DNA from: Elephas maximus indicus
Lineage: Eukaryota > Chordata > Mammalia > Proboscidea > Elephantidae
Assembly (NCBI RefSeq): GCF_024166365.1
Contig: NC_064819.1
Location: forward strand, 206,981,293-207,045,292
Direction: 5' to 3'
DNA length: 64,000 nucleotides
Made by a program: the position numbers and the translations under genes. The notes under the pieces were generated by a model that did not search any database, had not been told where the DNA came from, and saw nothing but the letters and a program-made list of their open reading frames with translations. This document shows positions 1 through 10,420 of this stretch, in pieces. Numbering within the stretch: position 1 is the first letter of the stretch; each line of letters begins with the position of its first letter.

Positions 1-184
1 CAAGTCAATTCTGACTCCTGGAGACCCCATGTATGTCAGAGTAGAATTATACTCCACAGGGTTTTCAGTGGCTGCTTTTTAGAAGTATATCATCTGGCCA
101 TTCTTCTGAGATGCCTCTATATGGACTCGAACCTCTAACCTTTTGATAATCATCCAAGTGCAATAACCGTTTGCACTTCCCTGG
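1..184 (-). repeat. AfroSINE, long subfamily, cut by window edge
   Basis: Antisense AfroSINE. The RTE-like tail (CAATTCTGACTC) comes first, then the body (GTCAGAGTAG, ATCATCTGGCC), then the antisense B-box region GGACTCGAACCTCTAACC and the head. This long form carries the extra body block that is homologous to the RTE 5' region. The SINE 3' end lies outside the window. Confidence 0.85.
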
Positions 185-213
185 ATTTTACTCATGCTTC
201 AAGACTTGGTTGA

Positions 214-781
214 GTGCGCTGTTTTCGTATCACGTGGCTGCGCCCAGGCCACTCTGCCCCTGTCGTTTCTTTGGATGCCAGCACTGCTGCCTGTGGCCTC
301 CCGCCTTCTGTTGCTACCCCGAGCCCTGCTCTCCATGGCCTCTGGAAGCCCCCCGTCCCAGCCCTCGCCGGCGCTGGGCTCCGGTTACGTCCCTGGCTCG
401 GTCTCAGCGGCCTTTGTCGCCTGTCCCAAAGAGAAGGTCGCCAAGGAGATCGCCAGTTATGAGTGGAAAGGAAAGATTGAGGAGGACAGTGAAGTGCTAA
501 TGATGATTAAAACCCAAAGTTCCTTGGTTCCAGCTTTGACAGATTTTGTTCGTTCTGTGCACCCTTATGAAGTTGCAGACGTGATTGCATTGCCTGTGGA
601 GCAGGGGACCTCCCCATATCCGCATTGGGTGCGCCAGGTCACAGAATCCGTTTCTGACTCCAGCACAGTCCTACCGTGAGCAGCCCTGTCCCCACCATGA
701 TCCCCTCATATACATCAGTGACACCTGACTGCCAGATGATGACTGGGTCCCCAATAAACCCTATCTTTGGTTCAAAAAAAA
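214..781 (+). pseudogene. CUTA: CUTA processed retrocopy with an open but internally deleted frame
   Basis: Intronless copy of a CUTA (divalent-cation tolerance homologue) mRNA. CutA proteins are small trimeric proteins; the mammalian one is linked to acetylcholinesterase anchoring. Seen: an open frame to a stop at 679, with [42 protein letters not shown] and the C-terminal block [20 protein letters not shown]. The run EKVAKEIA passes directly into SYEWKG, so about 20 residues that normally hold the conserved AACVN segment are missing, in frame. The 3' UTR ends with AATAAA at 751-756 and an A-tract to 784. Direct repeats AAGACTTGGTTGA at 201-213 and 782-794 are target-site duplications, so this is an L1-mediated retrocopy. 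The ATG at 194 lies in target DNA; the first ATG inside the copy is at 275. The lost segment belongs to the CutA core, so function is doubtful. The family call is firm; expression is unknown. Confidence 0.88.
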
Positions 782-794
782 AAGACTTGGTTGA

Positions 795-1352
795 ATTATC
801 ACCTCCCCTTGTGTGGTTTTTCTTGTGAGTTTTTCCTCCAAGGTGACAATGGTGGCCCTTGTGCCCTTGACACTGCCTAGAAACTGCTCACCCATTATTG
901 GATTTACTGCTTTACAGCTCCATCCTCTCTACTAGACTGTGACCAGGTTTTCCACCTCTGTATCCAAAGGGTTTTGAATGATTTCTGGAACAAAAGGGAT
1001 TTGTTAGATAAATTCTTTTTTTCTCTTTAAAATCAAACCATTGAAAACTATTCGAGTCATATTGAAACCCAGACTGGGAAATAGTTAGTGAATATTTATA
1101 GTTTCTTTAAATACCAGTTCTCCTTTGCATGTGTAGATATAGTTATAATGCAACTTACTACTGTTTACACTGTATAAAATAAAATTTCCACTGTGCTCAT
1201 AAAGCCATACAGTGCATTTTATATATCGCACTGTAAATATTTAATTCATACAATGGCTAGACACTAGTGGACTTAAAAAAAAAAAAAAGTAATCATTCTC
1301 TCTGCTTTCAAAGAGGTTAAAGTCTAGACTAGGAGTTAGCACTGCTGGGTCT
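795..1352. other. AT-rich unique stretch, nothing recognised
   Basis: No recognised repeat, long frame or RNA gene. It holds a short A-tract (1276-1289) and AT-rich sequence. An unrecognisably old repeat could be present. Confidence 0.4.
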
Positions 1353-1948
1353 TGTCTTAGTTATCTTGTCCTGCAATAAAAGAAAGGGCTTAGATGAACA
1401 GAAATTCATTTCCTCATAGATGAGAGGCTAGATGTCCGAAATCAGGGTGCTGGTTCTAGTGGAGGGCTTCTTTCTCTCTCTGTCAGCTCTGGGGAAACGT
1501 ACTTGTCTCTTCAGCTTCTATCTCTTGTCTCCTCAGTGATCTTCATGTGCCATGGCATCTATCTCTCCCAGTCTCTGCTCTCTTGCTTGTTTGTTTGATT
1601 TCTTTTATATCTCAAAAGAGATTGATTTAGGACACACCCTGCACTAAGAAGGTCTCATTAACATAACAATGAAAATGCATTCCCAAATGGGATTATAGCC
1701 ACTACCAAAAAAAAAAAAAAAAAAACCCTTTGCCATCGAGTCAATTCCAACTCATAGCAACCCTACAGGACAGGGTAGAACTGCTCCATAGGGTTTCCAA
1801 GGAATGTCTGGGATGGATTCAAACTGCCGACCTTTTGGTTAGCAGCTGAACTCTTAATCACTAGGCCACCAGGGTTTCCATAGCCACTACAGGGGATAGT
1901 ATTTACATATTTTTTTGGGGGGGGTGGGTCACAAGTCAATCCATAACT
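1353..1948 (-). mobile_element. MaLR/MLT1-like solo LTR, split by an AfroSINE
   Basis: Antisense LTR: TGTCTTAGTTATC at the left, AGTCAATCCATAAC at the right. The inner block TATATCTCAAAAGAGATTGA is shared with the LTRs at 5942-6444 and 62845-63337. Imperfect 5-bp direct repeats flank it (GGTCT 1348-1352, GGCCT 1949-1953). No internal retroviral sequence is attached. An AfroSINE interrupts it at 1706-1879. Confidence 0.65.
1706..1879 (-). repeat. AfroSINE inside the LTR
   Basis: Starts with the antisense A-tail and GCCATCGAGTCAATTCC, and ends CCACCAGGGTTTCC. The target-site duplication ATAGCCACTAC is at 1695-1705 and 1880-1890, so it inserted into the pre-existing LTR. Confidence 0.92.
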
Positions 1949-2206
1949 GGCCTCTTCAGAGAACCTAACTTCTTGTCTGTGCTAAAACCAACAGCTTTAG
2001 GGTCCTGGGAAACCCCTCTTTACACCTGATGGTGCTCCTCAGTTTAAAGCCGGAGCATAATATACATCCTTTCTAGCTTGGGGTCAGTGATGATAACTCT
2101 GCTGTGCTGCCATGGGATCTTCTCACTCTGTTGGACCCCTGGGCCCCACACTTTCCCCAGGTAAACATTTTCTTTCTGTGCTAATGCCTTTCCTTTCCTA
2201 ACTCCA

Positions 2207-2365
2207 GTATATTAGTCGCCTTTGGGTGTTCTAACAAATTACCACAAAAGTAGTGGCTTAAAACAGCACAAATTTATTATCCAACGGCTCTGGAGGTCGG
2301 AGGTCCAAAATGGGTCTCACTGGGTTAAAATCAAGGTGCTGGCAGGGCTGCATTCTTTTCTGGCT
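2207..2365 (-). mobile_element. MLT1-like LTR fragment
   Basis: Contains the typical antisense MLT1 end: TATTAGTCGCC, AATTACCACAAAAGTAGTGG, then AAATTTATTATCC and AAATCAAGGTGCTGGCAGGG. The similarity fades after about 2365. Confidence 0.6.
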
Positions 2366-2761
2366 GCATTCCTGTTTTGGGGGACAGAAGTCAATTCCTA
2401 ACACCAGGAATGCTCAAGTGGTAGACATTCCTGTGTTCACTGGAGAAGTAGCAGCAGGGCCTGCTCTGAGCCCAGGGGAACAAAGCAACAGATCCAAGCC
2501 CCAGTACAATGTGGAGTAGGGACAGCAACCATAGAACCTACTCGTTTGCAACTGAGCACTTGTAAGAAACCCCTAGAGGCACTTGGGGAAGGTGAACTTT
2601 CCAGAGAAGCAGAAATCCGGCACAAGCTGAAGGGGACAATTACCAAGGCAGTATGCATCATTACTGCTAATGCCGCCTCACCTGCAATCCCAGCTGGGGA
2701 GACCTGGAAGAAGTCAGGATGTACAGGGGAAGCTGAAGGTCAGAGGCTTAGGTCTGCTGTT
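2366..2761. other. Unclassified stretch, no gene seen
   Basis: Moderate GC. It has short overlapping frames on both strands, none with recognisable motifs. I cannot assign it to a repeat family. Confidence 0.35.
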
Positions 2762-2815
2762 GTGTATTGTCCAAGGTGACACAGCTGTTTAGTGGATTTC
2801 TAACCGAAGTCTACT
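2762..2815 (-). repeat. MIR fragment (antisense core)
   Basis: GTCCAAGGTGACACAGCT followed by TTTAGTGGATTTC resembles the MIR core, which is CCCAAGGTCACACAGCTAGT on the antisense strand. Short and diverged. Confidence 0.5.
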
Positions 2816-2962
2816 GTGATGTGATGAAGAGATTCAAAGCTCTTCTAATAAAAGTAATTAAAGAGTGGGATATTCTCCAATTATGACCTCATTGTTTTGT
2901 TTGTTCTTAGCAAAGCTTCCACTGACATAACTCGGTAAGCTTCTATCAAAAAACAAAATAAT

Positions 2963-3121
2963 ACCAAATCTGTTGCTGTCAAGTCCATTCCAACTCATGG
3001 AAACAGTATAGGACAGAGTAGAACTGCTCCCTAGAGTTTCCAAGGAGTAGCTGTGGTGAATTCAAACTGCCAATCTTTTGATTAGCAGCCGAGCTCTTAA
3101 CCACTGTGCCACCAGGGCCCC
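2963..3121 (-). repeat. AfroSINE
   Basis: Antisense tail TTGCTGTCAAGTCCATTCC, body GGACAGAGTAGAACTGCTCC, head TCTTAACCACTGTGCCACCA. Standard short (about 160 bp) subfamily. Confidence 0.9.
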
Positions 3122-3256
3122 ATAAGATTCTACAGCTGTCTTCAAAACAGTTGTTTTCATATTGGGTAGGAGCCTTATTCTTTATGTGATGGAGCTGAGT
3201 ATGGATATATTTTGCTGACATTTTTACTAATTTTTTCTCACTACCTTTTTGGAAGT

Positions 3257-3404
3257 GGTTTATTAATGCAATTCTTACGCAAAAGGAAGAAATAGACAAA
3301 AAGAATACTAAGCCAGGAAGTCAAATTGAGGGTTTGTTAATACAATTCTTACCTGAAAGGAAGAGATAAGCAAAAGAATACAGAGCCAGGGAGTCAAATT
3401 GTGT
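3257..3404. repeat. Two-copy direct tandem duplication, 74-bp unit
   Basis: GGTTTATTAATGCAATTCTT starts at 3257 and GGTTTGTTAATACAATTCTT at 3331. Both copies go on through an AAAGGAAGA(A/G)ATA block and end with AGTCAAATTG. The copies differ at roughly 10-15% of positions by eye, so the duplication is not recent. A short GT run follows. Confidence 0.8.
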
Positions 3405-3972
3405 GTGTGTGAGTGTTTTCAAACACTTTATAAAATGTAAATGCTCCAGTATAGAGCTGTATGAGTTTTCAGTACAGCCTGGATAATCTTAAAAGAAAGA
3501 AAAGCCTTGTGTTTTAAATGATGAGAAGCAGGACCTTTTCAATTCTGTGTAAATAATAGACCACTTCCCTGAAAAAGTTTTAAAATTTCTCTAGAGACAA
3601 GGTTCATCATAACAAGTAGCCTGAACATACTTCAGTTTTGAATAAGTAGATAGCTCAAGGCAAACTGTTACTTTTACTAAGGTGAAAAAGAGGAAGTTGT
3701 CAAGAATGAGACTTGTTTAAAAATTGTCAAGAACTAATGGGTTCAGGTTTCTTTTGGGGATAAAATAAAATTTCTGTAATTAGGTATTGGTGACGGTTGT
3801 AAAACTTGTGAATCTACTAAAAATCACTGAAGTGAACAGAACTTCAAATTCTCATGGACTGCAGAGTTCCAGGAGCCATGAAGGTTTGATGACCCCCTGA
3901 AACCATTGCCCTGGATAATCTTTAAACCTTAAACCAAAAATACCCCCAGAAGTCTTCTTAAAACCAAACAAA
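3405..3972. other. Unique sequence, nothing recognised
   Basis: AT-rich with no repeat signature or long frame that I can support. Confidence 0.35.
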
Positions 3973-3982
3973 AGTTTAGCTT

Positions 3983-4131
3983 CCCCGTTGCTGTGGGTCG
4001 ATTCTGGCTTATAGTACCCCTATAGGACAGAGAACTGCTCCATAGTGTTTCCAAGGAGCAGCTGGTGGATTCAGACTGCTGAGCTTTGGGTTAGCAGCTG
4101 AGCTCTTAACCACTAAACCACCAGGATTTCT
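3983..4131 (-). repeat. AfroSINE
   Basis: Tail CCGTTGCTGTGGGTCGATTC, head CTCTTAACCACTAAACCACC. The target-site duplication AGTTTAGCTT is at 3973-3982 and 4132-4141. Confidence 0.9.
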
Positions 4132-4224
4132 AGTTTAGCTTAACCAGTAAAAAAAAATCTGCCTTGATGCTCTTTTAAGAACCGTGGGATCAAATCGACA
4201 ACAGCAACTTGACAGATTAGACAG

Positions 4225-4268
4225 GAACCTTAAAAAAAAAAAAAAATTTTTTCTTTTTTTTAAGGTTC
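4225..4268. repeat. A/T palindrome with matched arms
   Basis: GAACCTT at 4225-4231, an A-run, a T-run with one C, then AAGGTTC at 4262-4268. The arms are perfect reverse complements at the ends, so the block can fold into a hairpin of about 20 bp. Confidence 0.75.
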
Positions 4269-4460
4269 GGGGGCAGTAAATTTACATCAATGCGGAAGGA
4301 ACAACTCAGAAAAGGAAGGTGAGAATGGTTATACAACTCAAAGAATGCAATGACACTAAATGATGCGTGTAGAAACTGTTGAATTGGTATATGTTTTGCT
4401 GTGTATATTGTCAACAACAGCAATAAAAAATAGATAAATAAAATTATATTTAAAAGGTCA
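4269..4460 (+). repeat. Possible retroposon 3' end with A-rich tail
   Basis: Ends TCAACAACAGCAATAAAAAA followed by an A-rich tail, as a retroposon 3' end would. I recall the GAGAATGGTTATACAACTC block from other afrotherian sequence but cannot name the family. Confidence 0.35.
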
Positions 4461-4530
4461 GTGAAGTACATTTTAAAAGGGTGTATTTTATGGTATGTGA
4501 ATAATATCTCAATAAAGCTATCATTTAATA
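4461..4530 (+). mobile_element. Old L1 3'-end fragment
   Basis: GTGTATTTTATGGTATGTGA and TATCTCAATAAAGCT match the 3' end of old mammalian L1 (L1MA/L1MB type). Confidence 0.6.
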
Positions 4531-4639
4531 AAATAACAAGAGGATATAAGATGCAAACACCACACATACACAAACCACACAAAACTTTTTGAAACATCTC
4601 TTTTAATTAAAAAAATAAAAGATAATATGGCTACTGTTG

Positions 4640-4953
4640 AGACCAAATTAATTGGGTGGAAGACCAAAATCAATCTTATAAGACAGAGAAAATATATTAA
4701 GAAACGGAAATAATGAGAGAGAAAAAAATTTAAGAAACTTGGAAGATATAACTAGAAATACTACAAAAATAACAAGAGTTCCACAAGAATAAAATATGTG
4801 GGTTTTAAAATACATATAGAAATGCAAGGGAACCAGAAAAGCCAAAACAATATTGAAAAACAACAAAGTTGGAAGATCCACACTTCCTTATATCAAAACT
4901 TACTACAAAGCTACAGTAGTCAAGACAGTGTAGTACTAGCATAAGGATAAACA
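4640..4953 (+). mobile_element. Old L1 ORF2 remnant, segment 1 of 3
   Basis: ACAACAAAGTTGGAAGATCC, CAAAACTTACTACAAAGCTA and AGTCAAGACAGTGTAGTACT are the familiar L1 ORF2 stretch downstream of the reverse transcriptase. It is cut at ATAAGGATAAACAT by the RTE insertion and continues at about 8912. Confidence 0.8.
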
Positions 4954-5941
4954 TGTTGCTGTTGTTAGGTGTTGTCGAGTCAGTTCTAACTCAAGGTGAC
5001 CCTATATACAACAAAACACTGCCCAGTCCTGCGTCATCCTCACAATCATTGTTATATTTGAGACCATTGGTGCAGCCACTTTGTCAATCCATCTTGTAAG
5101 GGCCTTCTTCTTTTTCACTGACTGTCTACTGTACCAAGCATGATGTCCTTCTCCAGGGGCTGGTCCCTCCTGATAACAGGTCCAAAGTATGTGAGACAAT
5201 GTCTCCCCATCCTTGCTTCTAATGAGCATTCTGGCTGTACTTCTTAGAAGACAGATTTGTTCCTCCTTCTGGCAGTCCATAGTATCCAATATTCTTCACT
5301 GACACCATAATTCAAAGGTATCAATTCTTCTTTTGTCTTCCTTATTCATTGTCCAGCTTTCACATGCATATGAAATGATTGAAAATGTCATGGCTTGGAT
5401 CAGGTGCACCTTAGTCCTCAAGGTGACACCTTTGCTTTTTAACATTTTAAAGAGGTCTTTTGGAGCAGATTTGCCCAATGCAAATGAAAAGGCTCTACTT
5501 CTTATTCTATAAAACACAAGGCTTTTCTTTCTTTTGAGATTATCCAGGCTACATTTGATTTCTTGACTGTGGCTTCTATGGGCATTGATTTGAGTCCAAG
5601 TAAAATGAAATCCTTGACTACTGCAATCTTTTCTTTGTTTATTATGATGTTGCCTATTGGTCCAGTTGTGGACTTTTTTTTGGTCCAGTTGTAGATTTTT
5701 GTTTTCTTCATTTTGAAGTGTAATCCATACTGAAGGCTATAGTCTTTGATCTTCATCAGTAAGTGCTTCAAGTTCTCTTCACTTTCAGCAAACAAGGTTG
5801 TGTCAACTGCATATTGCAGACTGTTAATGAGTCTTCCTCCAATCCTGATGCTGCATTCTTCATATAGTCCAGTTTTTTGGATTGTTTGCTCAGCATACAG
5901 ACTGAATAATTATGGTGAAATGATTCAACCCTGATGCACAT

Positions 5942-6444
5942 TGTTACAGATTGAATTGTGTCCCCCCAAAATGTGCGTCAACTTGGCTAGGCCATGATTG
6001 CCAGTATCGTGTGGTTGTCCACCATTTTGTGAGCTGATTTGACTATCCTATGTGTTGTAAATCCTAACCTTTAAGATGTTAATGAGGCAAGATTAGAAGC
6101 AGTTATGTTGTTGAGGCAGGACTCAATCTACAGGATTAGGTTGTATTTGAGTCAATCTCTTTTGAGATATAAAAGAGAGTTGAGCAGAGAGGAGAAGGGC
6201 CTCATACCACCAAGAAAGAAGTATGTCCTTTGGACCTGGGGTCCCTGTGCTGAGAAGCTCCTACACCCAAGGGGAGATTGATGACAAGCACCTTCTCCAA
6301 AGCTGACAGAGAGAAAGCCTTCCCCTGGAACTGGCTTCCTGAATTTGGACTTCTACCCTCTAGACTGTGAGAGAACAAATTTCTATTTGTTAAAGCCATC
6401 AATATGTGGTATTTTTGTTATAGCAGCATTAGATAGCTAATGCA
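5942..6444 (+). mobile_element. MaLR-like solo LTR inside RTE
   Basis: Starts TGTTACAGATTGAATTGTGT and ends ATTAGATAGCTAATGCA. Contains TTTTGAGATATAAAAGAGAG and GCTGAGAAGCTCCTA. It is the same family as 62845-63337 on the other strand. Direct repeat ATGCACAT lies at 5934-5941 and 6440-6447. The RTE reads through on both sides (CCCTGATGCACA, then GCCTTTCCTGATTTTAAA). Confidence 0.72.
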
Positions 6445-7862
6445 CATGCCTTTCCTGATTTTAAAATCATTCAATATCCCCTTGTTCTATTAAAATGGCT
6501 GCTTCTTGCTCTATGCACAGGTTTTCCATGAGCACAATGAAGTGTTCTGGAATTCCCTTTCTTCTCAATGCTATCCAAAATTTGTTATGATCTGCATAGT
6601 CTTATGCCTTTGCATAGTCAATAAAACAAAGGAAAACATCTTTCTGATATTACCCACTTCAGCCAACATCCATCTGACATCAGCAATGACATCCTTTGTT
6701 CCATGTTCTCTTCTGAATCCAGTTTGGATTTCCAGCAGTTTCTTGTCTACGTATTGCTGCAACCATTTTTGAATTATCTTCAGCAAAATTTTACTTGCTT
6801 ATGATATTAATGACACTGTTAGATAATGTCCACATTCTGTTGGATCACCTTTCTTTGGAATCAGCACCAATAGAGATCTCTTCCAGTTGGTTGGATAGGT
6901 AGCTGTCTTCAAAGTTTCTTGGCAAAGATGAGTGAGAGCTTTCACCTTACAGCTCTTTGTTGAAACTTTTCAATTGATAACCTGTCAATTTTTGAAGCCT
7001 TGTTTTTTGCCAATGCCTTCAGTGCAGCTTGGACTTCTTCCTTCAATACCATCAGTTCTTGATCATATATTATCTCCTGAAATGGTTGAATATTAACTAA
7101 TTCTTTTTGGTACAGTGATTCTGTGTATTCCTTCCATCGTCTTTTGATGATTCCTGCATCATTCGATATGTTGCCCATAGAATACCTCGATATTGGAACT
7201 TGAGGCTTGATTTTTTTTTTTTTTAGTCCTTTCAGCTTGAGAAATGCCAAATGTGTTCTTCTCTTTTGATTTTCTAACTCCAGGTCTTTATAATACTTTA
7301 CCGTGTCTTCTCAAGCCACCCTTTGAAATTTCTATTCAACTGTTTAACATATTATATCTTTCATTCCCTTTAGCTACTCTACATTTAAGAGTAAGTTTCA
7401 GAGTCTCTTCTGACATCGATTTTGGTCTTTTCTTTCTTTCCTGTCTTTTTAATGACCATTTGCTTTCTTCATGTGTGATGTCCTTGATGTCATTCCACAA
7501 CTTCTCTGGTCAAATCTATTGTTGAGATGGTCTCTAAATTCAGGTGGAATATACTGAAGGTTGTACTTTAGCTCTTACGGATTTGTTTTAATTGTCTTCA
7601 GCTTCAACTTGAACTTGCATATGAGCAATTGATGGTCTTTTTGCAATTGGCCCCTGGCCTTGTTCTGACTGAAGATATTGAGCTTCTTCATCATGTCTTT
7701 CCACAGATGTAGTCGATTTGATTCCTGTGCATTCCATTTGGTGATGTCCACATGTATAGTCACTCGTTTATGTTATTGAAGAGACATTTCCAACGAATAG
7801 GGTGTTGGTCTTACAAAATTCTATCATTCATTCTGCGGCATCATTTCTATCACCAAGGCCAT

Positions 7863-8389
7863 TGTCTTAGGATGGGTTCTCTAGAGAAGCAAAACCAGAA
7901 AAGTGTATAACTATATGTAGAGATTTATATCATATGTAGAGATTTATATCATGGAAATGGCTCACATGGTTGCAGAGGCTGGAATGTTCCAAGTCTGTGA
8001 GTCAGGATGGAGGTTTCTTGTGATTCACATAGCCACAGGGGCTAGCAAACCCAAGATTGGCAGGTCAGACAGCAGGGCTCTTGCTCACAGGCTGTGAAGA
8101 TGGACGAATCCCAAGATCGGCAGGCAAGACTGTGGGTAAGTTTCTAGCTCAAGTCCCAGGAAATGGAGGTCAGATGAACGAAGGCCAGCTTCAGGATCCA
8201 GAAGGAACAAAACCCCCAGAGCCTTTCCAGAATGTCTACTTATTCAATTCAGGCCACATGCCCAAGGAAACTCCCTTTTAGCTGATTGGCTACTCACAGC
8301 AGATCCCATCATGGAGGTGATCACATTATATCAAACCTCATCATGAAAGTATGGCCCAACCAAGCTGACATACAACCTTAACCATCACA
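7863..8389 (-). mobile_element. MaLR-like solo LTR (second family) with 5-bp target-site duplication
   Basis: Starts TGTCTTAGGATGGG and ends TTAACCATCACA, with TG/CA termini. Perfect 5-bp duplication GCCAT at 7858-7862 and 8390-8394, and RTE sequence on both sides. The sequence matches the paired LTRs at 61227-62567 and the LTR at 29392. The duplication length and termini identify an LTR retrotransposon; no internal part is present. Confidence 0.85.
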
Positions 8390-8512
8390 GCCATATTTTC
8401 CAACTACTGATCCTTCTTCTTTGTTTCCATGTTTTGCATCATGATCACCAGTAATTATCAATGTATCTTGATGGCTTGTTTGATCAATTTCAGAATGCAG
8501 AAGTTGGTAATA

Positions 8513-8911
8513 ATCAGAACATGGAATGTATAAAGTATGAATTTAGGAAAATTGGAAGCTGTTAAAAATGAAATGGAATGCTTGAAGATAGGTATCCTAG
8601 GCATTAGTTCTCTGAAGGAGCCCTGGTTGTGCAGTGGTTAAGAGCTTGGGTGCTAAATAAAAGGTCTGCAGTTCGAATCCACCATCTGGTCCTTTCAAAC
8701 TCTGTGGGGGCAGTTTTACTATGCCAGGAATGACAAATTGAAGAGGAATGGCATCACATTTATTTTCAAAATGAACATTTCCAGATCTCTTCTGAAGTAC
8801 AATGCTGTCAGTGATAGGATAATATCCATATGCCTGCAAGGAAGACCAGTTAGTATGACTATTATTCAAATTCATACACCAGCCAGTAATGTCAAAGATG
8901 AAGAAATTGAA
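8513..8911 (+). mobile_element. Inverted RTE endonuclease segment
   Basis: Plus-strand coding for the endonuclease start: CAGAACATGGAATGTATAAA, then, after an AfroSINE, peptide KMNISRSLLKYNAVSDRIIS and RPVSMTIIQIHTPA, ending at the KDEEIE run. It pairs with the minus-strand part ending at 8508 (TTACCAACTTC when read in sense), which follows EIE in RTE order. Confidence 0.8.
8616..8719 (+). repeat. AfroSINE, 3'-incomplete
   Basis: GGAGCCCTGGTTGTGCAGTG and AGTTCGAATCCACCATC, stopping after GGGGCAGTTTTAC. It lies in the inverted RTE segment, so it is younger than the RTE. Confidence 0.88.
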
Positions 8912-9842
8912 AGACAGACATTGATAGATGGAATACATTTAATAGTCCAGAAATAAAGTAGTACTGTTATGGTCAATTGATTTGAGACAAGGGTACCAAG
9001 ACAATTCAATGGGAAAAGAACTGTGTTTCCAACAAACGGTGCTAGGACAACTGGATATCTACATTCAAAAAATAAAGTTGGATCCCTACATTACACCATA
9101 CACAAAACTAACTCAAAAGGGATCAGATCATAGACCCAAAAGTAAATGCTAAAACCATAAAACCCTTAGAAGAAAACATAGGTAAACAATCATAACTTTG
9201 GGCTAGGCAATAATTTATTAGATATGATATCAAAAGAACAAACAACAAAAGAAAAATAAACTATAATACATCAAAATCAAAAACTTTTGTGCTGCAAATA
9301 GTACCACAAAGAAAGTAAAAACATATCCCACAGAAGAAAATATTTACAAATCATATATCTTGTAAAGGTCTTCTATCTAGAATATAAAAAGAATTCTTCC
9401 AACTCAACCATAAAAAGACAAATAATCCAATTTAAAAATGGGTAAAGGATTTGAATAAATATCTCTGCAAAGAAGATATGTAAATGGCCGATAAACACAT
9501 GAAGCAATTCTCAGCATCTTTAGTCATTAAGGAAATGCAACTCAAAACCCCATCCACTAGGATGGCTATAATAAAAAAGTCAAGCAGTAACAAGTGTGGC
9601 AAGGATATGGAGAAAATGGAACCCTCATACGTTGCTGGAGGAAATACAAAACAGTGCAACTACTTTGGAAAACAATTTGGCAGTTTCTCATAATGTTAAA
9701 CATAGAATTATCCTACGATCTCGCATTTCCTCTTTTAGATATACATATTCAAGAGAACTGAAAACTTGTGTCCACACAAAAATTTGTATACAGATGTTCA
9801 TAGCAGCGTTATTCATAATATCCAAAACTGAAAACAAAACCA
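8912..9842 (+). mobile_element. Old L1 ORF2 remnant, segment 2 of 3
   Basis: Resumes with AGTCCAGAAATAAAG and TATGGTCAATTGATTTGAGA, then CAAATGGCCGATAAACACAT and ACGTTGCTGGAGGAAATAC, up to TTCATAGCAGCGTTATTCAT. This is the C-terminal third of ORF2, with many stops. Confidence 0.85.
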
Positions 9843-10196
9843 AATCTTTTTGCTGAGGTGTAATCTGTACAGAAGGCTGTAGTCTTTGATCTTCATCGTA
9901 AGTGCTTCAAGGTCTCTTCACTATCAGCAAGGAAGGTTGTGTCATCTGCATATTGCAGGTTGTTAATGAGTCTTCCTCCAATCCTGATGGCTGCGTTCTT
10001 CTTCATATAGTCCCACTTCTTGGATTATTTGCTCAACATACAGATTGAATAACTAAAGTGAAAGAATACAACCTTGCCACATAACTTTTCTGGTTTTGAA
10101 CTACTCAGTATCTCCTTGTTCTGTTGGAACAATGGCTTCTTGGTCCATGTACAGGTTCCTGCATGAGCACAACTAAGTGTTCTGAATTATCTAGGC
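9843..10196 (-). mobile_element. RTE internal fragment
   Basis: GGTTGTGTCATCTGCATATT and GAGTCTTCCTCCAATCCTGA are the antisense of the RTE reverse-transcriptase YADD region, parallel to 5750-5940 and 24500-24700. It lacks the RTE 3' end and replaces roughly 140 bp of L1. Confidence 0.75.
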
Positions 10197-10420
10197 CTCA
10201 AAATCAACAAAGTACTGTTATATGCTACAACATGGGTTTACCTTGAAAATGTTACGCTAAGTGAAAGAAATTAGCCTCAAAAAACACATATTGTATCTTC
10301 CATTTATATGAAATGTCCAGAATATGCAAATCTATAGAGACAGAAAGTAGATTAGTGAGTGCCTAGGGCCAAGGAGAAAGGGAAAGGGAAATGGTGAGCT
10401 ATCCCATAAATTAAAAATCT
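10197..10420 (+). mobile_element. Old L1 remnant, segment 3 of 3
   Basis: TGCTACAACATGGGTTTACC, TATATGAAATGTCCAGAATA and GAGACAGAAAGTAGATTAGT are the L1 ORF2 end and start of the 3' UTR. Confidence 0.75.

Larger units (their letters stand above)
4954..8911 (-). mobile_element. RTE-clade LINE, degraded, with inverted 5' segment
   Basis: RTE non-LTR retrotransposon inserted in L1, with its 3' end at left (GTTGCTGTTGTTAGGTG) and no long A-tail. Minus-strand frames give pieces of the apurinic endonuclease-reverse transcriptase polyprotein: LLMKIKDYSLQYGLHFK at 5795-5502, ADVRWMLAEV at 6786-6571, LKALAKNKASKIDRLS within 7250-6942, and the C-terminal HILWTCYQEGPAPGEG in 5289-5002. Stops and frameshifts break the frame, so it is dead. 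From 8509 the sequence switches strand: the endonuclease start reads on the plus strand (8513-8911), and the minus-strand part resumes at the codon where the plus part stops, which is a twin-priming inversion. Later insertions are LTRs at 5942-6444 and 7863-8389 and an AfroSINE at 8616-8719. Confidence 0.88.

Noticed and set aside
240..470. GC-rich block as a CpG-island promoter
   Set aside because: The GC comes from the CUTA coding part of the retrocopy.
8057..8281. Open frame in the LTR at 7863-8389
   Set aside because: The same frame is broken in the related LTRs, and LTRs of this type do not encode protein.
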